From: an uncultured Gallionellaceae bacterium
GTDB taxonomy: Bacteria > Pseudomonadota > Gammaproteobacteria > Burkholderiales > Gallionellaceae
Assembly: GCA_903876625.1 (NCBI GenBank)
Contig: CAIRAO010000314.1
Coordinates: forward strand, 1-34,652
Length of the DNA: 34,652 nucleotides
Direction: 5' to 3'
Shown here: in pieces, positions 26,602 to 34,652 of the stretch
Layout of the letters: the number at the start of each line of letters is the position of its first letter
Position numbering within the stretch: the stretch's first letter is position 1
Position numbers and translations under genes: made by a program
Notes under the pieces: generated by a model
The model's database searches: none
Told to the model about the DNA's origin: nothing
The model's input: the letters and a program-made list of their open reading frames with translations, nothing else

Positions 26602-27285
26602 ATGAATTTGCGAATTTTAATTATCGATGACGATGAACGACTCTGCGGCATGCTGCAACAATATCTTGGCAATGCGGGATATCAAGTAGCGTGTCAGCAC
26701 ACTGCACGAGAAGGAATTTTCGCACTTAAGCACAGCGAATACGATTCACTGGTGCTTGATTTGATGTTGCCCGATGGTGATGGCTTGGACATATGTCGGG
26801 AAATTCGCAGTTTCTCTCAGATTCCAATATTAATGCTGACCGCACGCGGCGATACGATGGATCGAATTCTTGGCCTTGAAATGGGCGCCGACGATTATTT
26901 GCCCAAACCGTTTGAGCCGCGCGAATTACTGGCGCGTCTAAAAGCAATATTGCGTCGTGGCCAGAATAGCAACAATGATTTGTTGCATTTCGGCAGACTG
27001 GAAATAGACCGTGATTCCCGTGTGGTACGTGTCGATGGAAAAGCCTGCGAGATGACCTCGTATCAGTTCGATCTTCTCGTCTCGCTGGCAGAACGCCCCG
27101 GTCGTGTCATGAGCAGGGAACAATTGCTGGATGCAGTCAAAGGCGAAGCGCTGGAAGCGTTTGACCGTTCAATCGATGTGCACATTTCGCGCATCCGTGC
27201 TGCCATTGAGGATGACCCCAAGCAACCCACCCGCATCGTTACCTTACGTGGAGCGGGCTACGTGTTTGCACGCAACCAGAATTGA
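26602..27285 (+). CDS. OmpR/CpxR-type response regulator
   Basis: The ATG at 26602 gives 227 residues; a TTG at 26590 is possible but less likely. The receiver domain has the acidic pocket DDD at residues 9-11, the phosphoacceptor D53 in LVLDLMLPDGDG, and the conserved Lys in DDYLPKPF. The C-terminal winged-helix DNA-binding domain shows TSYQFDLLVSLAERPGRVMSREQLL and RSIDVHISRIRAAIEDDP, then RGAGYVF. It likely controls the upstream Spy/CpxP-like gene and other envelope-stress genes. The kinase gene starts 11 bases later. Confidence 0.95.
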   Translation: MNLRILIIDDDERLCGMLQQYLGNAGYQVACQHTAREGIFALKHSEYDSLVLDLMLPDGDGLDICREIRSFSQIPILMLTARGDTMDRILGLEMGADDYLPKPFEPRELLARLKAILRRGQNSNNDLLHFGRLEIDRDSRVVRVDGKACEMTSYQFDLLVSLAERPGRVMSREQLLDAVKGEALEAFDRSIDVHISRIRAAIEDDPKQPTRIVTLRGAGYVFARNQN

Positions 27286-27296
27286 GAGGATAGATC

Positions 27297-28550
27297 ATGT
27301 TGCGCAAACTTTATTTCCAAATCTATCTCGGCGTTGTTGCCAGCCTTGCCGCATTGGTTTTACTCGCCGGATTGTTCTGGCATTTCGAAGGCGATAAGTC
27401 ACCACCCAACCAAGTATTCGAAACGGTTCGAGATGTCATCTTGATGGCACTGCCTCCGCCCGATGCCGAACCTGCCAAGCAACAGGAAGTATTGGAAAGA
27501 TTGGCACGACCTTCGTTGCCTCGTATCTCACTATTCTCGGCTAGTGGGCAATTAGTTGCCCATGTCGGCCCTGCTTTATTTCCACCCGCGCCGGATTCAA
27601 AAGACAATGGCTGGATCAATCGCCCTGACCACCATTCAGCCTGGGTCATGCATCTTGCTGATGGTCGTTGGTTACTGGCACAACCACCACACGAACATCC
27701 AGGCGCCCCGCTACCGCTGATCATTTCGCTGGCCCTGATCGGCCTGGTCGTTGCCGGTGTCGCCTACCCTCTCGCAAAACGTCTTACGCGCCGTCTGGAA
27801 GGGCTTAAACAAGCAGTGGAAGCGTTAGGTGATGGTAACTTCACCACACGAGTACCTGTCGTCGGGTGCGATGAGGTTTCATCACTGGCCGGAAGTTTTA
27901 ACCAGGCTGCAGAGCGCATTGAATCGTTGCTTCAATCGCACAAAAAACTTCTTGCGAACGCCTCGCACGAACTTCGTTCTCCGTTGACACGTATTCGTTT
28001 AGCGCTGGAAATGCAGAACGAGCACCCCACTCCTGAGCTTTCCGCCGAAATGCAGCGCAACATCCGCGAACTGGATCAGCTGATCGAAGAGATTTTGCTC
28101 GCCAGTCGTCTCGATGCGATGCGCGAACCTATTGCGTCAGAGTTATTTAATTTGACTGAATTGGTTGCCGATGAATGCAAGCAGGCTGATGTGCAATGCG
28201 AACTGGTGCCATTTACGCTGAAAGGTGATGCGCGCCTGATTCGGCGCATGCTGCGTAACCTGTTGGAAAATGCCCGAAGTCATGGAGGTGATAAAACTCA
28301 CGTGACCATGAGTACCACTAAAATCGAAGTCGTCATTCAGGTGCGAGACAATGGCAATGGTATACCTGAAATTGAACATGATCGCATCTTCGAGCCGTTT
28401 TACCGGCCAGTCGGCTCACGCGAAAAAGAAGGCAGCTACGGCCTCGGATTATCTTTGGTCAGACAGATTGCCGAACATCACAAAGGCAATGTTCGCTGCT
28501 TGAATAGTCCAGAAGGGGGTACTTGTTTTGAAGTCAGGTTGCCTTTGTAA
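27297..28550 (+). CDS. sensor histidine kinase (CpxA-like)
   Basis: The 417-residue kinase has two membrane helices (about 8-28 and 139-160) around a periplasmic sensor of about 110 residues. That region contains a His-rich stretch (DHHSAWVMHLADGRW, PPHEHPG), possibly for metal. A HAMP domain (161-212) leads to the H-box NASHELRSPLTR with H224, and the N, G1 and G2 boxes are NLLENARSHG, VRDNGNGIPE and GSYGLGLSL. With the response regulator and the Spy/CpxP-like gene it forms a Cpx-like three-gene envelope or metal-stress unit. The signal is not certain from sequence. Confidence 0.94.
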   Translation: MLRKLYFQIYLGVVASLAALVLLAGLFWHFEGDKSPPNQVFETVRDVILMALPPPDAEPAKQQEVLERLARPSLPRISLFSASGQLVAHVGPALFPPAPDSKDNGWINRPDHHSAWVMHLADGRWLLAQPPHEHPGAPLPLIISLALIGLVVAGVAYPLAKRLTRRLEGLKQAVEALGDGNFTTRVPVVGCDEVSSLAGSFNQAAERIESLLQSHKKLLANASHELRSPLTRIRLALEMQNEHPTPELSAEMQRNIRELDQLIEEILLASRLDAMREPIASELFNLTELVADECKQADVQCELVPFTLKGDARLIRRMLRNLLENARSHGGDKTHVTMSTTKIEVVIQVRDNGNGIPEIEHDRIFEPFYRPVGSREKEGSYGLGLSLVRQIAEHHKGNVRCLNSPEGGTCFEVRLPL

Positions 28551-28662
28551 TAAAAGCTTGGCCAAAGAAAATCCATGAGCGAAATCAGCTTTCGAATTTA
28601 TAGGTTGAGTTCGTTAATAGTATTGGTCATTTTTACAAATCATTGGTCTGATAGAAAAAGAA

Positions 28663-28768
28663 CCCCCTCCCCAACCCTCCCCCGAAGGGAGAGGGATTCG
28701 AAATGCCGATCCATCTTCGAAGAACTGAATTAGCTCCCTCTCCCTCCGGGGGAGGGTTGGGGAGGGGG
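28663..28768. repeat. C-rich inverted repeat element, copy 1
   Basis: The 328-base gap after the kinase gene holds a 34-base inverted repeat, arms at 28663-28696 and 28735-28768. The arms pair at 33 of 34 positions around a 38-base AT-richer loop. The outer sequence CCCCTCCCCAACCCTCCCC recurs at the right edge of the window. It is probably a REP-type or MITE-like intergenic repeat, and may also stop transcription between the convergent kinase and nitroreductase genes. The rest of the gap shows nothing else recognisable. Confidence 0.9.
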
Positions 28769-28878
28769 AGAGTAGTCAAGTGTTGTTACTGCTCATGCTA
28801 TTTAACAGTGAGTAATTCAAATCCGCTTTTAGCATTAAAACTTGAACCTATTCCAAAACCACCAAGGACAAAATAAAC

Positions 28879-29475
28879 TTATTCGATACTGCAAGCCTCT
28901 GCAAAATCAAGCCTGGGGTTGCGCGGATAAACTTTGCTTGTGTCCCCATAACCCAAATTGCAAATGAAATTTGATTTCACTGCCGTGCCTGCAAAGAATG
29001 ATTGATCAACCTGCGCATTATCGAAACCGGACATCGGACCGCAGTCAAGACCCAGCGCACGAGCTGCAATGATCAGATAGGCGCCCTGTAGCGAGCCGTT
29101 ACGAAATGCAGCGGTAAACGCTGCTTTTTCATCTTTATCGAACCAACTTTTTGCAGTAGGTGCGCTCGGAAAAAGTTTTCCCAAGTTATCGTAAAAGTGC
29201 AGGTCATAGCCGATGATCGCGGTAACGGGTGCTGCCATTGTCTTGGCGCGGTTGCCCTCAGCAAGTGCCGCATTGAGCTTCTCTTTGGCTGCTTTTGATT
29301 TGACGAAAACAATACGTGCCGGACTACAATTGACTGAGGTCGGCGCCATGCGAAAAATATTATATAGCTTAAGCAACAACTCATCGGGAACAGCTCGATC
29401 CTGCCATCCGTTATGGGTATGCGCTTCTAGAAAAATTTGATTGAGTGCTTCTTGATTCAAGGGTGTATTCGCCAT
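28879..29475 (-). CDS. nitroreductase family protein (RutE/HadB type)
   Basis: The 198-residue product resembles the RutE subgroup of FMN nitroreductases, in which some members reduce malonic semialdehyde to 3-hydroxypropionate. Motifs include FRMAPTSVNCSPARIVFV, the FMN-binding N-terminal segment, and LGLDCGPMSGFDNAQVDQSFF, typical of this subgroup. A strong AAGGAG lies before the ATG at 29475. No other rut genes are present, so the pyrimidine pathway role is not supported, and a general quinone, nitro-compound or aldehyde reductase is equally possible. It is divergent from the dioxygenase gene. Confidence 0.88.
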   Translation of the reverse strand: MANTPLNQEALNQIFLEAHTHNGWQDRAVPDELLLKLYNIFRMAPTSVNCSPARIVFVKSKAAKEKLNAALAEGNRAKTMAAPVTAIIGYDLHFYDNLGKLFPSAPTAKSWFDKDEKAAFTAAFRNGSLQGAYLIIAARALGLDCGPMSGFDNAQVDQSFFAGTAVKSNFICNLGYGDTSKVYPRNPRLDFAEACSIE

Positions 29476-29661
29476 GATGAACTCCTTATAATGTTTGGAT
29501 ATCCCATATTAGTTATATCTTCTGCTTAGATAAAGTCAGATACTTGAAATTGTACGATCCACTAATGGAACAATGTATTCCAATTTGTGGACTTTATATT
29601 TTACCTTGCAGTCTATACAGTTAAGACATGTAGTTTGAACTAATTGAGATTGGAATTCATT

Positions 29662-30480
29662 ATGTCAAAACGTATGCCTGTCGTTTTCGTTTCCCATGGC
29701 GCCCCGGATGCTTTGTTAAAAGCGCCGGACACTGTTGCCGCCTGGCGCGAGATGAGTCGCCACATTCCACAACCCAAAGGTATTATGGTTGTCTCGGCAC
29801 ATTGGGAAGCACAACAACCCACTGCCAGTCTGGCAACTGCTCCGGAAACCATTTATGATTTTTCCGGATTTTCGCCTGAACTTTATCGCATGAAATATCC
29901 CACGCAAGGAGCGCCAAAACTTGCCGAGCGGGTCATATCATTGCTATCCGATGCCGGAATTAAGGGCGATCTAAATCCTAACCGGGGGCTGGATCATGGT
30001 GCGTGGGTTCCCCTGACAGCGATGTTTCCGAATGCGGATATTCCGGTCACACAACTTTCGCTGGTTCGCAACGGTAATGCGTCAACACATTTGGAAATTG
30101 GCAAGGCACTTGCCCCCTTGAGAGATGAGGATATTCTTATTCTCACTTCGGGTGCGATCACGCATAATTTCGGCTGGCTGAATTGGCGTGCCGATGGAAG
30201 TGAAACGCCTTTCCCAAAAGCGCAAGTCTTTGGTGAGTGGGTTGCAGATCAGATTGACTTGCATAGTGCTGCCAGTTTGCTAAATTATCGGCGTGCGCCC
30301 AATGGCGCTGAATCGCATCCGACTGAAGAACATTTCATGCCACTGTTTGTTGCATTAGGCGCCGCGAATGCCGATACGCCTTCTCGCTATCGTCCGCGCT
30401 TTACTTATGGCGCTTTGTCCATGGATGCGTATCTCTGGCAAGATTCGAAAACTGAAATTCCAGCAGAGGAGATAGCATGA
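29662..30480 (+). CDS. class III extradiol dioxygenase (LigB/DODA, YgiD-like)
   Basis: The ATG at 29662 gives 272 residues, normal for this family. Iron or zinc ligand positions are visible as H12 in VFVSHGAPDALL, the His in VVSAHWE, and GLDHGAWVPL. The SHPTEEHFMPLFVALGAA segment holds the catalytic-His region. Family members open catecholic rings (for example DOPA), but several bacterial copies act on unknown substrates. It overlaps the following esterase gene by 4 bases (ATGA), and the dienelactone hydrolase follows. A link to breakdown or detoxification of aromatic compounds is inferred. Confidence 0.92.
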   Translation: MSKRMPVVFVSHGAPDALLKAPDTVAAWREMSRHIPQPKGIMVVSAHWEAQQPTASLATAPETIYDFSGFSPELYRMKYPTQGAPKLAERVISLLSDAGIKGDLNPNRGLDHGAWVPLTAMFPNADIPVTQLSLVRNGNASTHLEIGKALAPLRDEDILILTSGAITHNFGWLNWRADGSETPFPKAQVFGEWVADQIDLHSAASLLNYRRAPNGAESHPTEEHFMPLFVALGAANADTPSRYRPRFTYGALSMDAYLWQDSKTEIPAEEIA

Positions 30481-31154
30481 CGGAAAATCTATTTGAGGGA
30501 ATCGAGTTGTTGCCCAAAGAACAGCCGGTCAAACAACTTTTTATTTTGCTGCACGGAGTGGGTGCGAGTGCGGGCGATCTTGTTCCGCTGGCACAAAAGT
30601 TTGGAACTCAATTTCCAAACGCAGCATTCTTGTTGCCAGAAGGGACTTCCCCATTTGATGGCGGTGGTAATGGACGTCAATGGTTTTCGATACGTGGTGT
30701 GACAGAAGAAAATCGCGCAGCACGTGTCACCGATGCATTGCCTGAACTGCTCAACATGGTGAGTCGTGAACAGGCTCGATTCAATATTCTCCAGACTGAC
30801 ACCGCGCTTGTCGGTTTTTCTCAGGGCTCGATCATGGCATTGGAATTCAGCAAGGCCCATGATGGAAAAGTGGGGAGAGTCATTTCATTTTCCGGACGCT
30901 ACGCAAAACTACCCGATCAAGCCCCAGAGTTAACCACCTTGCATTTTCTGCATGGAGAAAATGATCCTGTCATTCCAGTGACGCATGCGCATGCCGCCTA
31001 TGAAAGACTGATGGAATTGAATGGAGATGCCACACTGGATACGGCAACTTCGGTAGGACATGAGATTCATCCATCGCTTGCAGAGCGTGCCATCAATCGC
31101 CTGCAAACTTGCATTCCGTTGCGCAGTTGGAACAAGGCATTGGAGGGAAGTTAA
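30477..31154 (+). CDS. alpha/beta-hydrolase, carboxylesterase/phospholipase type
   Basis: The 225-residue product belongs to the YpfH/acyl-protein-thioesterase-like esterases. The nucleophile is S115 in VGFSQGSIMAL. The acid is the Asp in HGENDPVIPV, and the base is the His in SVGHEIHPS. The N-terminal FILLHGVGASAGDLVPLA gives the oxyanion hole. It has no signal peptide. It is coupled to the dioxygenase by a 4-base overlap and is followed after 2 bases by the dienelactone hydrolase. Substrate is not evident. Confidence 0.9.
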   Translation: MTENLFEGIELLPKEQPVKQLFILLHGVGASAGDLVPLAQKFGTQFPNAAFLLPEGTSPFDGGGNGRQWFSIRGVTEENRAARVTDALPELLNMVSREQARFNILQTDTALVGFSQGSIMALEFSKAHDGKVGRVISFSGRYAKLPDQAPELTTLHFLHGENDPVIPVTHAHAAYERLMELNGDATLDTATSVGHEIHPSLAERAINRLQTCIPLRSWNKALEGS

Positions 31155-31156
31155 TC

Positions 31157-31918
31157 ATGCCTCGCCAAGAAGTTTCAATCAAAACTCGCGATGGAGTTTG
31201 CCCCGCTTCCATCTTTACTCCCCGAGACAATGTCAGCCCTTGGCCTGCCATCATATTTTTCATGGACGGTTTCGGCATACGTCCGGTCATGTGGAAAATG
31301 GGACAACGCCTGGCAGATGGCGGATACTTGGTTTTAATGCCTGATCTGTATTACCGCATTGGCAGCTATCCTCCCAAAATCCCTTCTCAAACGCTTGCCG
31401 ATCCGGTTTTAAAAGATGAGTTTTTCAAACTCTTGTCCAGCCTGGATCGAGATATGAAAGTTTCTGATGCCGGAGCCTTCATTGATTTCCTCTTATCTCG
31501 CTCCGAAGTTAAAGGAGCGAAGTTCGGCGCCACCGGATATTGCATGGGAGGCAATTTCGCTTTAACCGCTGCCGGTGCTTATCCAGATCGCTTTGCCGCC
31601 GTCTCTTCATTTCACGGCGGAAATCTGGCCTCGGAAAAACCGGACAGCCCGCACCTATTTGTTAAAAATATTTCTGGTTACGTTTATATCGCAGGTGCAA
31701 TCGAGGATAGGTCTTTTCCCGACGAACAGAAGGAACGTTTGGAAAAAACTTTGAGTGATGCTGGCGTAAAGCATAATATTGAAACTTATCCCGCGCTCCA
31801 CGGCTTCGCAGTTCCAGACTCACCCGTGTATGGCCAAACCGCGGCTGAACGCCACTGGAGGTCATTGTTCAAACTAATGAATGAAACGTTGCTTGATGCA
31901 TCGAGACAGCGTTTATGA
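31157..31918 (+). CDS. dienelactone hydrolase family protein
   Basis: The ATG at 31157 follows a strong GGAGGGAAG and gives 253 residues. The Cys nucleophile C129 lies in ATGYCMGGNFAL, the hallmark of dienelactone hydrolases. The acid and base are the Asp of IEDRSFPDEQ and the His of ALHGFAVP. The start of the frame at 31109 lies inside the esterase gene and is not used. These enzymes open enol-lactones in chlorocatechol breakdown, but many are general hydrolases. Gene order with a ring-cleaving dioxygenase is suggestive, though not proof, of an aromatic pathway. Confidence 0.92.
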   Translation: MPRQEVSIKTRDGVCPASIFTPRDNVSPWPAIIFFMDGFGIRPVMWKMGQRLADGGYLVLMPDLYYRIGSYPPKIPSQTLADPVLKDEFFKLLSSLDRDMKVSDAGAFIDFLLSRSEVKGAKFGATGYCMGGNFALTAAGAYPDRFAAVSSFHGGNLASEKPDSPHLFVKNISGYVYIAGAIEDRSFPDEQKERLEKTLSDAGVKHNIETYPALHGFAVPDSPVYGQTAAERHWRSLFKLMNETLLDASRQRL

Positions 31919-31934
31919 ATTTATTTTTCTGTGC

Positions 31935-32873
31935 TTAACTATCGAGCCAAATCCCCAGTCCTTGCGCATTCAGTTCGATATCGCCTTCCCAAATATCAAG
32001 CAACGTTTTATCCGGTAGCGTACATCCATGATTTCGCATCTCGCTGAGTAAATATTGTGACAAGGCAGTTTTGATGCGTTCATGCCTGCTCTCACCCGTA
32101 GCTTTTTCAGCGGTCGCCAGTTTAACGACAGCGTCAATTCGACGATGCAGATCTTGCCCTCGCAGCTCGACATCATTCAATTGACCGTAATGCGTCAAAT
32201 ACATCGCAGTAGGATTTAGTTTTAGCAGACGATCTATCGATGCATGCAAGACTTCCGGATCGAACTGGCTCGGCGAGGTCGTCGGAAATATAAACTGGCT
32301 CCCGTCCACATCCAATTCACGATAAGACAGTCCGAACACGTCGCCGGTAAATATATCCCCCGTTTTTTCATCAACGATGGCGATGTGATGTTTAGCATGG
32401 CCCGGCGTATCCAGACAAGTCAATTTACGTCCAGCAAGTTTAACAACAAGCCCATCTTCGGCCGAGATGATCCGTTCGGAGTTGATTGGCAAAATATTGC
32501 CATAAACACGCTCAACATAATCGGCGCCATAGACTGCGGCAACACCGGCTATCAATTTGGACGGTTCAGCCATATGCCTCACACCGCGCGGATGCACAAC
32601 TAATTTGGCATTTGGAAAAGCTTGCATCATTGCACCCGCTCCGCCCGCATGATCCAGATGAATATGGGTCAAAATCACATAATCGACTGCGGTAACATCC
32701 AAGCCGAGTTTGTTCAAGGCTGCCAACACGTTAGGTAAAGAATCGTTGGTGCCTGTATCGATGAAAGCAACGCGATCTTCTTCAACGATCAGATGAATGG
32801 CTGCCAGAATCGGGCGCACATAACCGGTGTCGAAAGCGCTTATTCCATTTCCGTAATTTCTCCAATCAAACAT
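31935..32873 (-). CDS. metallo-beta-lactamase-fold hydrolase
   Basis: The 312-residue product has the binuclear metal motif HIHLDH (H70, H72, D74, H75). Further ligand-region segments are DTPGHAKHHIAI and FTGDVFGLS. The first 220 residues form the MBL domain. The remaining part is a helical tail of about 90 residues with no recognised domain. Family members include glyoxalase II-like and other hydrolases, and this one has no specific match I can name. It is convergent with the dienelactone hydrolase, 16 bases away. Confidence 0.9.
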   Translation of the reverse strand: MFDWRNYGNGISAFDTGYVRPILAAIHLIVEEDRVAFIDTGTNDSLPNVLAALNKLGLDVTAVDYVILTHIHLDHAGGAGAMMQAFPNAKLVVHPRGVRHMAEPSKLIAGVAAVYGADYVERVYGNILPINSERIISAEDGLVVKLAGRKLTCLDTPGHAKHHIAIVDEKTGDIFTGDVFGLSYRELDVDGSQFIFPTTSPSQFDPEVLHASIDRLLKLNPTAMYLTHYGQLNDVELRGQDLHRRIDAVVKLATAEKATGESRHERIKTALSQYLLSEMRNHGCTLPDKTLLDIWEGDIELNAQGLGIWLDS

Positions 32874-33009
32874 TTGCTGACTCCAGAATTGAATTAAATG
32901 ATCTTTTTTAAATCAGTGAAATTAATCAAACAAACACCGAGCAGGAAATTTTTTCCCTCAACCACAACCTCTCATGAGAGAGCGGACTTATTAGTAGCTT
33001 CTTTAAATC

Positions 33010-33555
33010 TTATCTGAAAAATTCAGCTTCTAGGAAACTTTTCCCCTGTGCATCTTTGCCAGACAATGAGGGTGCGGTTTTCAACTGCCAGTCGATTTTG
33101 AGAGTTGGATCATCCCAACGAATGCAGCGCTCAAATTCCGGATACCAATAATCTGTCGTCTTATATAAAAATTCAGCGGTGTCGGTGAGTACCACAAAGC
33201 CATGTGCGAAGCCAACTGGCATCCAGAGCATGCGTTTATTTTCGGCTGAGAGCTCGATCGCAACATGCTGCCCGAAGGTAGGTGAGTTTTTTCGAATGTC
33301 GACTGCAATATCCAATACCGCACCTAGTACTACGCGCACTAGTTTACCCTGTGGATGTTGAATCTGATAGTGCAAGCCACGCAAAACACCTTTGGCAGAA
33401 CGCGAGTGGTTGTCTTGCACAAAATCAACATCAAGGCCCGTTAATTCTGCAAATTTGCGGCGATTAAAACTTTCAAAAAAGAAACCCCGGTCATCGCCAA
33501 ATACTTTGGGTTCGATGGTGAGTAAGTCTGGAATCGCTGTTTGAATAATTTTCAA
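33010..33555 (-). CDS. rfbC: dTDP-4-dehydrorhamnose 3,5-epimerase
   Basis: RfbC makes dTDP-4-keto-L-rhamnose for dTDP-rhamnose, a sugar donor for O-antigen and other surface glycans. The 181-residue product has the cupin active-site segment GVLRGLHYQIQHPQGKLVRVV, with the catalytic His, and FAHGFVVLTDTAEFLYKTTDYW. The start codon is TTG at 33555, which is exactly where the family N terminus (MKxIxTAIPD) falls. No ATG or GTG fits better. It starts 11 bases after the rfbA stop, in one operon with it. The rfbB and rfbD partners are not in this window. Confidence 0.95.
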   Translation of the reverse strand: MKIIQTAIPDLLTIEPKVFGDDRGFFFESFNRRKFAELTGLDVDFVQDNHSRSAKGVLRGLHYQIQHPQGKLVRVVLGAVLDIAVDIRKNSPTFGQHVAIELSAENKRMLWMPVGFAHGFVVLTDTAEFLYKTTDYWYPEFERCIRWDDPTLKIDWQLKTAPSLSGKDAQGKSFLEAEFFR

Positions 33556-33566
33556 TTTGTTCTCAC

Positions 33567-34451
33567 TTACTCTTTAAGGACTTGCATCAGGTAATGGCCA
33601 TAGCCACTCTTGATGAGTGGAACTGCCAACTTTTCCAGTTGCGCTGCATCAATAAACCCATTACGGAAAGCGATTTCTTCCGGGCAAGCAATTTTAAGCC
33701 CTTGACGGTTTTCAATGGTTTGAATGAACTGGCTCGCTTCAAGCAATGATTCGTGCGTGCCCGTATCCAACCAGGCATAACCCCGGCCCATCATTTCAAC
33801 TGACAGTTTTCCTCGCTCCAAGTAAATTCGGTTTACATCGGTAATTTCCAACTCACCGCGCGGCGAAGGTTTCAAATTTGCAGCGATATTCACCACTTCA
33901 TTGTCGTAAAAATAAAGACCTGTTACCGCGTAGTTTGATTTTGGGTTAGTCGGTTTTTCTTCCAAGGAGATTGCGCGACCATCAGCATTGAATTCGACTA
34001 CACCATAGCGCTCGGGGTCGCGCACATGATAGGCGAACACCGTCGCGCCCTCTTTGCGCTTCGTTGCTTCTCCCAATTGATTCCCGAAAGTATGACCGTA
34101 AAAAATGTTGTCACCCAGTACCAGTGCAGAAGGATCATTACCGATAAACGTTTTACCGATGATAAAGGCTTGCGCCAATCCATCAGGTGAAGGTTGAACT
34201 GCATATTGCAGATTTAAACCCCAAGCACTGCCATCACCCAGCAGTTGTTGAAAGCGCGGCGTGTCTTGCGGTGTTGAGATGATCAATATATCTCGCATAC
34301 CTGCCAGCATGAGCGTGGTGAGCGGATAGTAGATCATGGGTTTGTCGTAGATCGGGAGCAGTTGCTTGGAGACTGCCAGTGTGACCGGATGCAGACGCGT
34401 GCCTGAGCCTCCGGCAAGGATGATGCCTTTTCTTTTTGTCATTGTTGTCAT
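33567..34451 (-). CDS. rfbA: glucose-1-phosphate thymidylyltransferase
   Basis: RfbA joins dTTP and glucose-1-phosphate to dTDP-glucose, the first step of dTDP-rhamnose synthesis. The 294-residue product has the nucleotide-binding motif [16 protein letters not shown], and [16 protein letters not shown] follows. [23 protein letters not shown] and [22 protein letters not shown] are also characteristic. The start could be 34451 or the in-frame ATG at 34439, and both would give a full enzyme. It is upstream of rfbC, so the two are co-transcribed. Upstream is the second C-rich repeat. Confidence 0.97.
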   Translation of the reverse strand: MTTMTKRKGIILAGGSGTRLHPVTLAVSKQLLPIYDKPMIYYPLTTLMLAGMRDILIISTPQDTPRFQQLLGDGSAWGLNLQYAVQPSPDGLAQAFIIGKTFIGNDPSALVLGDNIFYGHTFGNQLGEATKRKEGATVFAYHVRDPERYGVVEFNADGRAISLEEKPTNPKSNYAVTGLYFYDNEVVNIAANLKPSPRGELEITDVNRIYLERGKLSVEMMGRGYAWLDTGTHESLLEASQFIQTIENRQGLKIACPEEIAFRNGFIDAAQLEKLAVPLIKSGYGHYLMQVLKE

Positions 34452-34533
34452 GATGCTTTCAATTTTCTTTATGGGCCGGATAGTTGATTCCTGGTATTAC
34501 GGTAAATTCAAAATATTTCATGGTAATTTCTTA

Positions 34534-34652
34534 CCCCCTCCCCAACCCTCCCCCGGTGGGAGAGGGAGTTGATTCGTTGCGCAGTTGGACAAAGTAGAAT
34601 TTATTTGCCGCTGCAAAATTTTACAGTACTTGGCTCCCTCTCCCACCGGGGG
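34534..34652. repeat. C-rich inverted repeat element, copy 2 (cut by window edge)
   Basis: This copy begins with CCCCCTCCCCAACCCTCC at 34534, as in copy 1. The left arm runs to 34568. The visible 19 bases of the right arm (34634-34652) pair perfectly with 34550-34568, and the rest lies outside the window. The 65-base loop differs in sequence and length from that of copy 1, while the outer arm is conserved. This argues for a family of repeats with shared ends. Confidence 0.88.

Noticed and set aside
29566-29582. TGGAA-N7-TTCCA dyad between the nitroreductase and dioxygenase genes
   Set aside because: The arms are only five bases and no regulator gene is adjacent, so chance is likely.
32969-32980. 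Palindrome CTCTCATGAGAG between the metallo-hydrolase and rfbC
   Set aside because: It is short, isolated and lacks the arms of the C-rich repeat family. It could be a remnant but cannot be supported.

Overview
The window reads as the chromosome of a diazotrophic betaproteobacterium. The best guess is a Gallionellaceae or Nitrosomonadales-type organism, inferred from protein style and gene set rather than from any database match. Coding density is high, genes often overlap by 1-17 bases, and base composition looks moderate. No rRNA, tRNA, CRISPR array or transposase was seen.

Layout. (1) 1-2191: tsaD (tRNA t6A), plsY (phospholipid acylation) and folB (folate), with a minus-strand sigma70-type promoter at the left edge, probably for rpsU outside the window. 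(2) 2204-7621: a tight minus-strand operon of a GT9 glycosyltransferase, a GtrA-like protein, a GT39 membrane glycosyltransferase, a membrane-anchored BNR/sialidase-fold protein and a multi-pass membrane protein of unknown role. This is probably a cell-surface glycan module. (3) 7763-10132, all minus strand: xerD, an Ogt-type alkyltransferase, a bacteriohemerythrin and a PilZ-like protein. (4) 10471-16392: rnfABCDGE followed by nth. Rnf is a membrane complex coupling an ion gradient to NADH/ferredoxin electron transfer. The rnfA leader holds an FNR-like site and several small hairpins, and a palindromic repeat separates rnfG from rnfE. (5) 16498-18378: a DJ-1/PfpI protein, a ribbon-helix-helix protein, and a decayed receiver-PAS-GGDEF signalling gene. 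(6) 18375-25147, minus strand: a nitrogenase-maturation operon, iscA(nif)-nifU-nifS-nifV-cysE-TPR-nifW-nifZ-nifM. It is preceded by an intact sigma54 -24/-12 promoter and an upstream NifA-type site. (7) 25221-28550: a DUF1697 protein, then a Spy/CpxP-like metal-sensor protein with an OmpR-type response regulator and a histidine kinase. (8) 28879-32873: a nitroreductase, a class III extradiol dioxygenase, an esterase, a dienelactone hydrolase and a metallo-beta-lactamase-fold hydrolase. (9) 33010-34451: rfbC and rfbA for dTDP-rhamnose synthesis. Two copies of a C-rich inverted-repeat element lie at 28663-28768 and at the right edge.

How it fits together. NifU, NifS and IscA build Fe-S clusters, NifV supplies homocitrate for FeMo-co, and a dedicated serine acetyltransferase feeds cysteine to NifS. 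NifW, NifZ and NifM assist nitrogenase assembly. The neighbouring Rnf complex is a plausible source of low-potential electrons for nitrogenase. The structural genes nifHDK and nifA are not in this window. The surface-glycan operon, dTDP-rhamnose genes and envelope-stress module suggest active envelope remodelling. The most interesting points are the nif promoter architecture, the TPR gene inside the nif operon, the Cys cluster at the end of CysE, the rnf leader and palindromic repeat, the sialidase-containing glycan operon and the decayed signalling gene.
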